DNA of 43,217 nucleotides from Blakeslea trispora (lineage: Eukaryota > Mucoromycota > Mucoromycetes > Mucorales > Choanephoraceae): NCBI GenBank assembly GCA_025331445.1, contig JAIWNE010000182.1, positions 1 to 43,217 of the forward strand. The letters are read 5' to 3'. Each line of letters opens with the position of its first letter. The stretch's first letter is position 1. Positions 42,127 to 43,217 of this stretch are shown here, piece after piece. The notes beneath the pieces were generated by a model. That model had not been told where the DNA came from. It searched no databases and saw only the letters and a list, made by a program, of their open reading frames with translations. The translations under genes and the position numbers were made by a program.

Positions 42127-43129
42127 AGCTTTGGAATGCTCTGCAGTCCATACTTCCTTGATATTGGGATGATTTTGAGTTTGTTCAGAGGAGCCATCAA
42201 GGTGGAAATGCGAGGTACATGCTCACGAAAGTAATTGATCACACCAAGTCGATGACCTAACTCTTTCGAGTTTTGGACCGTTTCAGGCCAAGATAATACG
42301 TTGGTAACCTTGCGCATATCCAGAGTAAGTGCATCATGAGAAAGTCGAAATCCTAGAACAAAGATTGATTTCTGCATGAGATTGAGTTTTTCATGATTGA
42401 TGCGAAGATTGGATCGAGTGAGTCGAGATAAGACTGTTTGTAGACAACGAACATGGTTGTCGATACTATCATCGGTAGCAACGTAGATGTCGTCAATGTA
42501 ATGAACACATAATCCAAGTCAGCAAAGGACTGGTGATGCTTCGTTGTACCACTGAGGATACGTTGAGCAATCCAAATGGAGCTCGTTTGAATTGATATTG
42601 CAGGCCGCTAGGAGCCGTGAATGAAGTAACAGGTCTATCACATCGACGGATGCGAAAACTGTGAAAGCATGCACTAAGATCGATGGTAGTGAAGAGCGAG
42701 AATTGCTCAATTACGATGCAAGTGCTGATCAAGGGTAATGGAATTATCCATTTGTGCGGGATCAAGGCTTTGATTTACAAGACGACAATCAAGTACGGTA
42801 CGTACCTTTTTTGGATCTAATTCACCTGTTACAGGGGATCGCTTTAACACAGTGAGTAAACTGGAATTGAAAGGATTGTTTGGAGGTGCGCGTTCAATGA
42901 CATTGCCCGAAATCCATTCTTGTACCTGTTTTTCAACAGCTTCTAAATGACATTCTTTGATTGCATATTGTCTACGATAAGCTGATGTAATACCCTTTTT
43001 CAGAGGAAGGCGTATTTCACTTCCTGGTATGTTACAGTAGTTTGCAACAGGATATTTCTGTTGGCTTGTATAAATGGTTTCGATTTGATCCATCATTTGC
43101 TTACGCTCGGTCTGTGTACCAAAGGATCA
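42127..43129 (-). pseudogene. Ty3 reverse transcriptase, frameshifted
   Basis: RT blocks are recognisable in different frames: IPGSEIRLPLKKG and VRTVLDCRLVNQSL (43096-42720), TTIDLSACFHSFRI with the first catalytic Asp (~42685), FKRAPFGLLN (~42585), YIDDIYVATDD with the catalytic DD pair (~42490) and LGFRLSHDALTL (~42355). Frame changes occur at about 42740, 42530, 42505 and 42177. The last joins the RT connection to the open RNase H frame. Sequence upstream of 43096 continues in element-like coding but shifted. RT is non-functional as read. Confidence 0.83.
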
Positions 43130-43217
43130 TTGTTGGGTGTAGATGGGTTGGATCAATAGGAGGTAAGCAGGACCAACCTTGTTTTTCCCAATCCATGGCG
43201 ATATTGAGATTTCAATA

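Larger units (their letters stand above)
40093..43217 (-). mobile_element. Ty3-type chromodomain LTR retrotransposon (pol part, runs off window)
   Basis: Minus-strand order RT, RNase H, integrase, chromodomain is diagnostic for Ty3/Metaviridae. Gag, protease and both LTRs are not seen; the 5' part lies beyond 43217. The RT portion is frameshifted while the downstream 677-codon frame is open. Confidence 0.92.

Overview
The window looks like repeat-dominated nuclear DNA of an early-diverging fungus, most likely Mucoromycota (Mucorales-like). The reasons are strong AT bias, genes cut by many 53-68 bp introns with GTAAGT-type donors and CTAAC/TAAC branch sites, and the mixture of transposons (Tc1/mariner, IS630-like DDE, MULE with OTU protease, ISXO2-like, CACTA-like, LINE, chromodomain Ty3). 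The assignment is an inference from style, not from a marker gene. Almost everything recognisable is mobile-element material. The non-element features I can support are one convincing tRNA gene, one degenerate tRNA-like sequence and two poorly recognised multi-exon genes.

Layout. 1-4643: one end of a repeat family (family D, reverse orientation, cut by the window edge), into which a Tc1 element (950-4229) jumped, into which a second Tc1 element (1166-2800) jumped. 4643-5361: Helitron-like fragment. 5540-6430 (-) and 7580-12409 (+): two divergently transcribed unrecognised genes; the right one carries a complete IS630-like transposon (7768-10446) inside its first intron and ends in AT-hooks. 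13191-19373: a second copy of family D, proposed as a 6.2 kb element with short imperfect terminal inverted repeats. 20455-21138: a solitary copy of two small convergent genes that also occur in a CACTA-like element further right. 21541-25776: a MULE with ~130 bp TIRs whose decayed transposase ends in an OTU-type protease domain. 26595-26667: tRNA-Thr(AGT). 26725-29674 and 33934-36901: two CACTA-like elements (A and B) with CACTAC termini and perfect 3-bp target duplications (GCG and ATC). 30939-33802: truncated LINE lying between them. 36957-37030: tRNA-like sequence. 37131-38596: ISXO2/IS1595-like transposase. 40093-43217: Ty3 chromodomain retrotransposon pol on the minus strand, running off the window.

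The most interesting signal is the placement of elements A and B. Each lies about 55 bp upstream of the 5' end of a tRNA or tRNA-like sequence (57 bp and 55 bp from insertion point to tRNA start), on opposite sides and with different target duplications. That is the pattern expected of an element that integrates upstream of Pol III genes. The two elements carry small intron-containing genes that I do not recognise as a CACTA transposase. This is the best candidate for an undescribed system here.

Nearly all transposase frames carry nonsense or frameshift damage. Several of the single-base shifts lie in homopolymer runs, so some could be assembly errors rather than decay.
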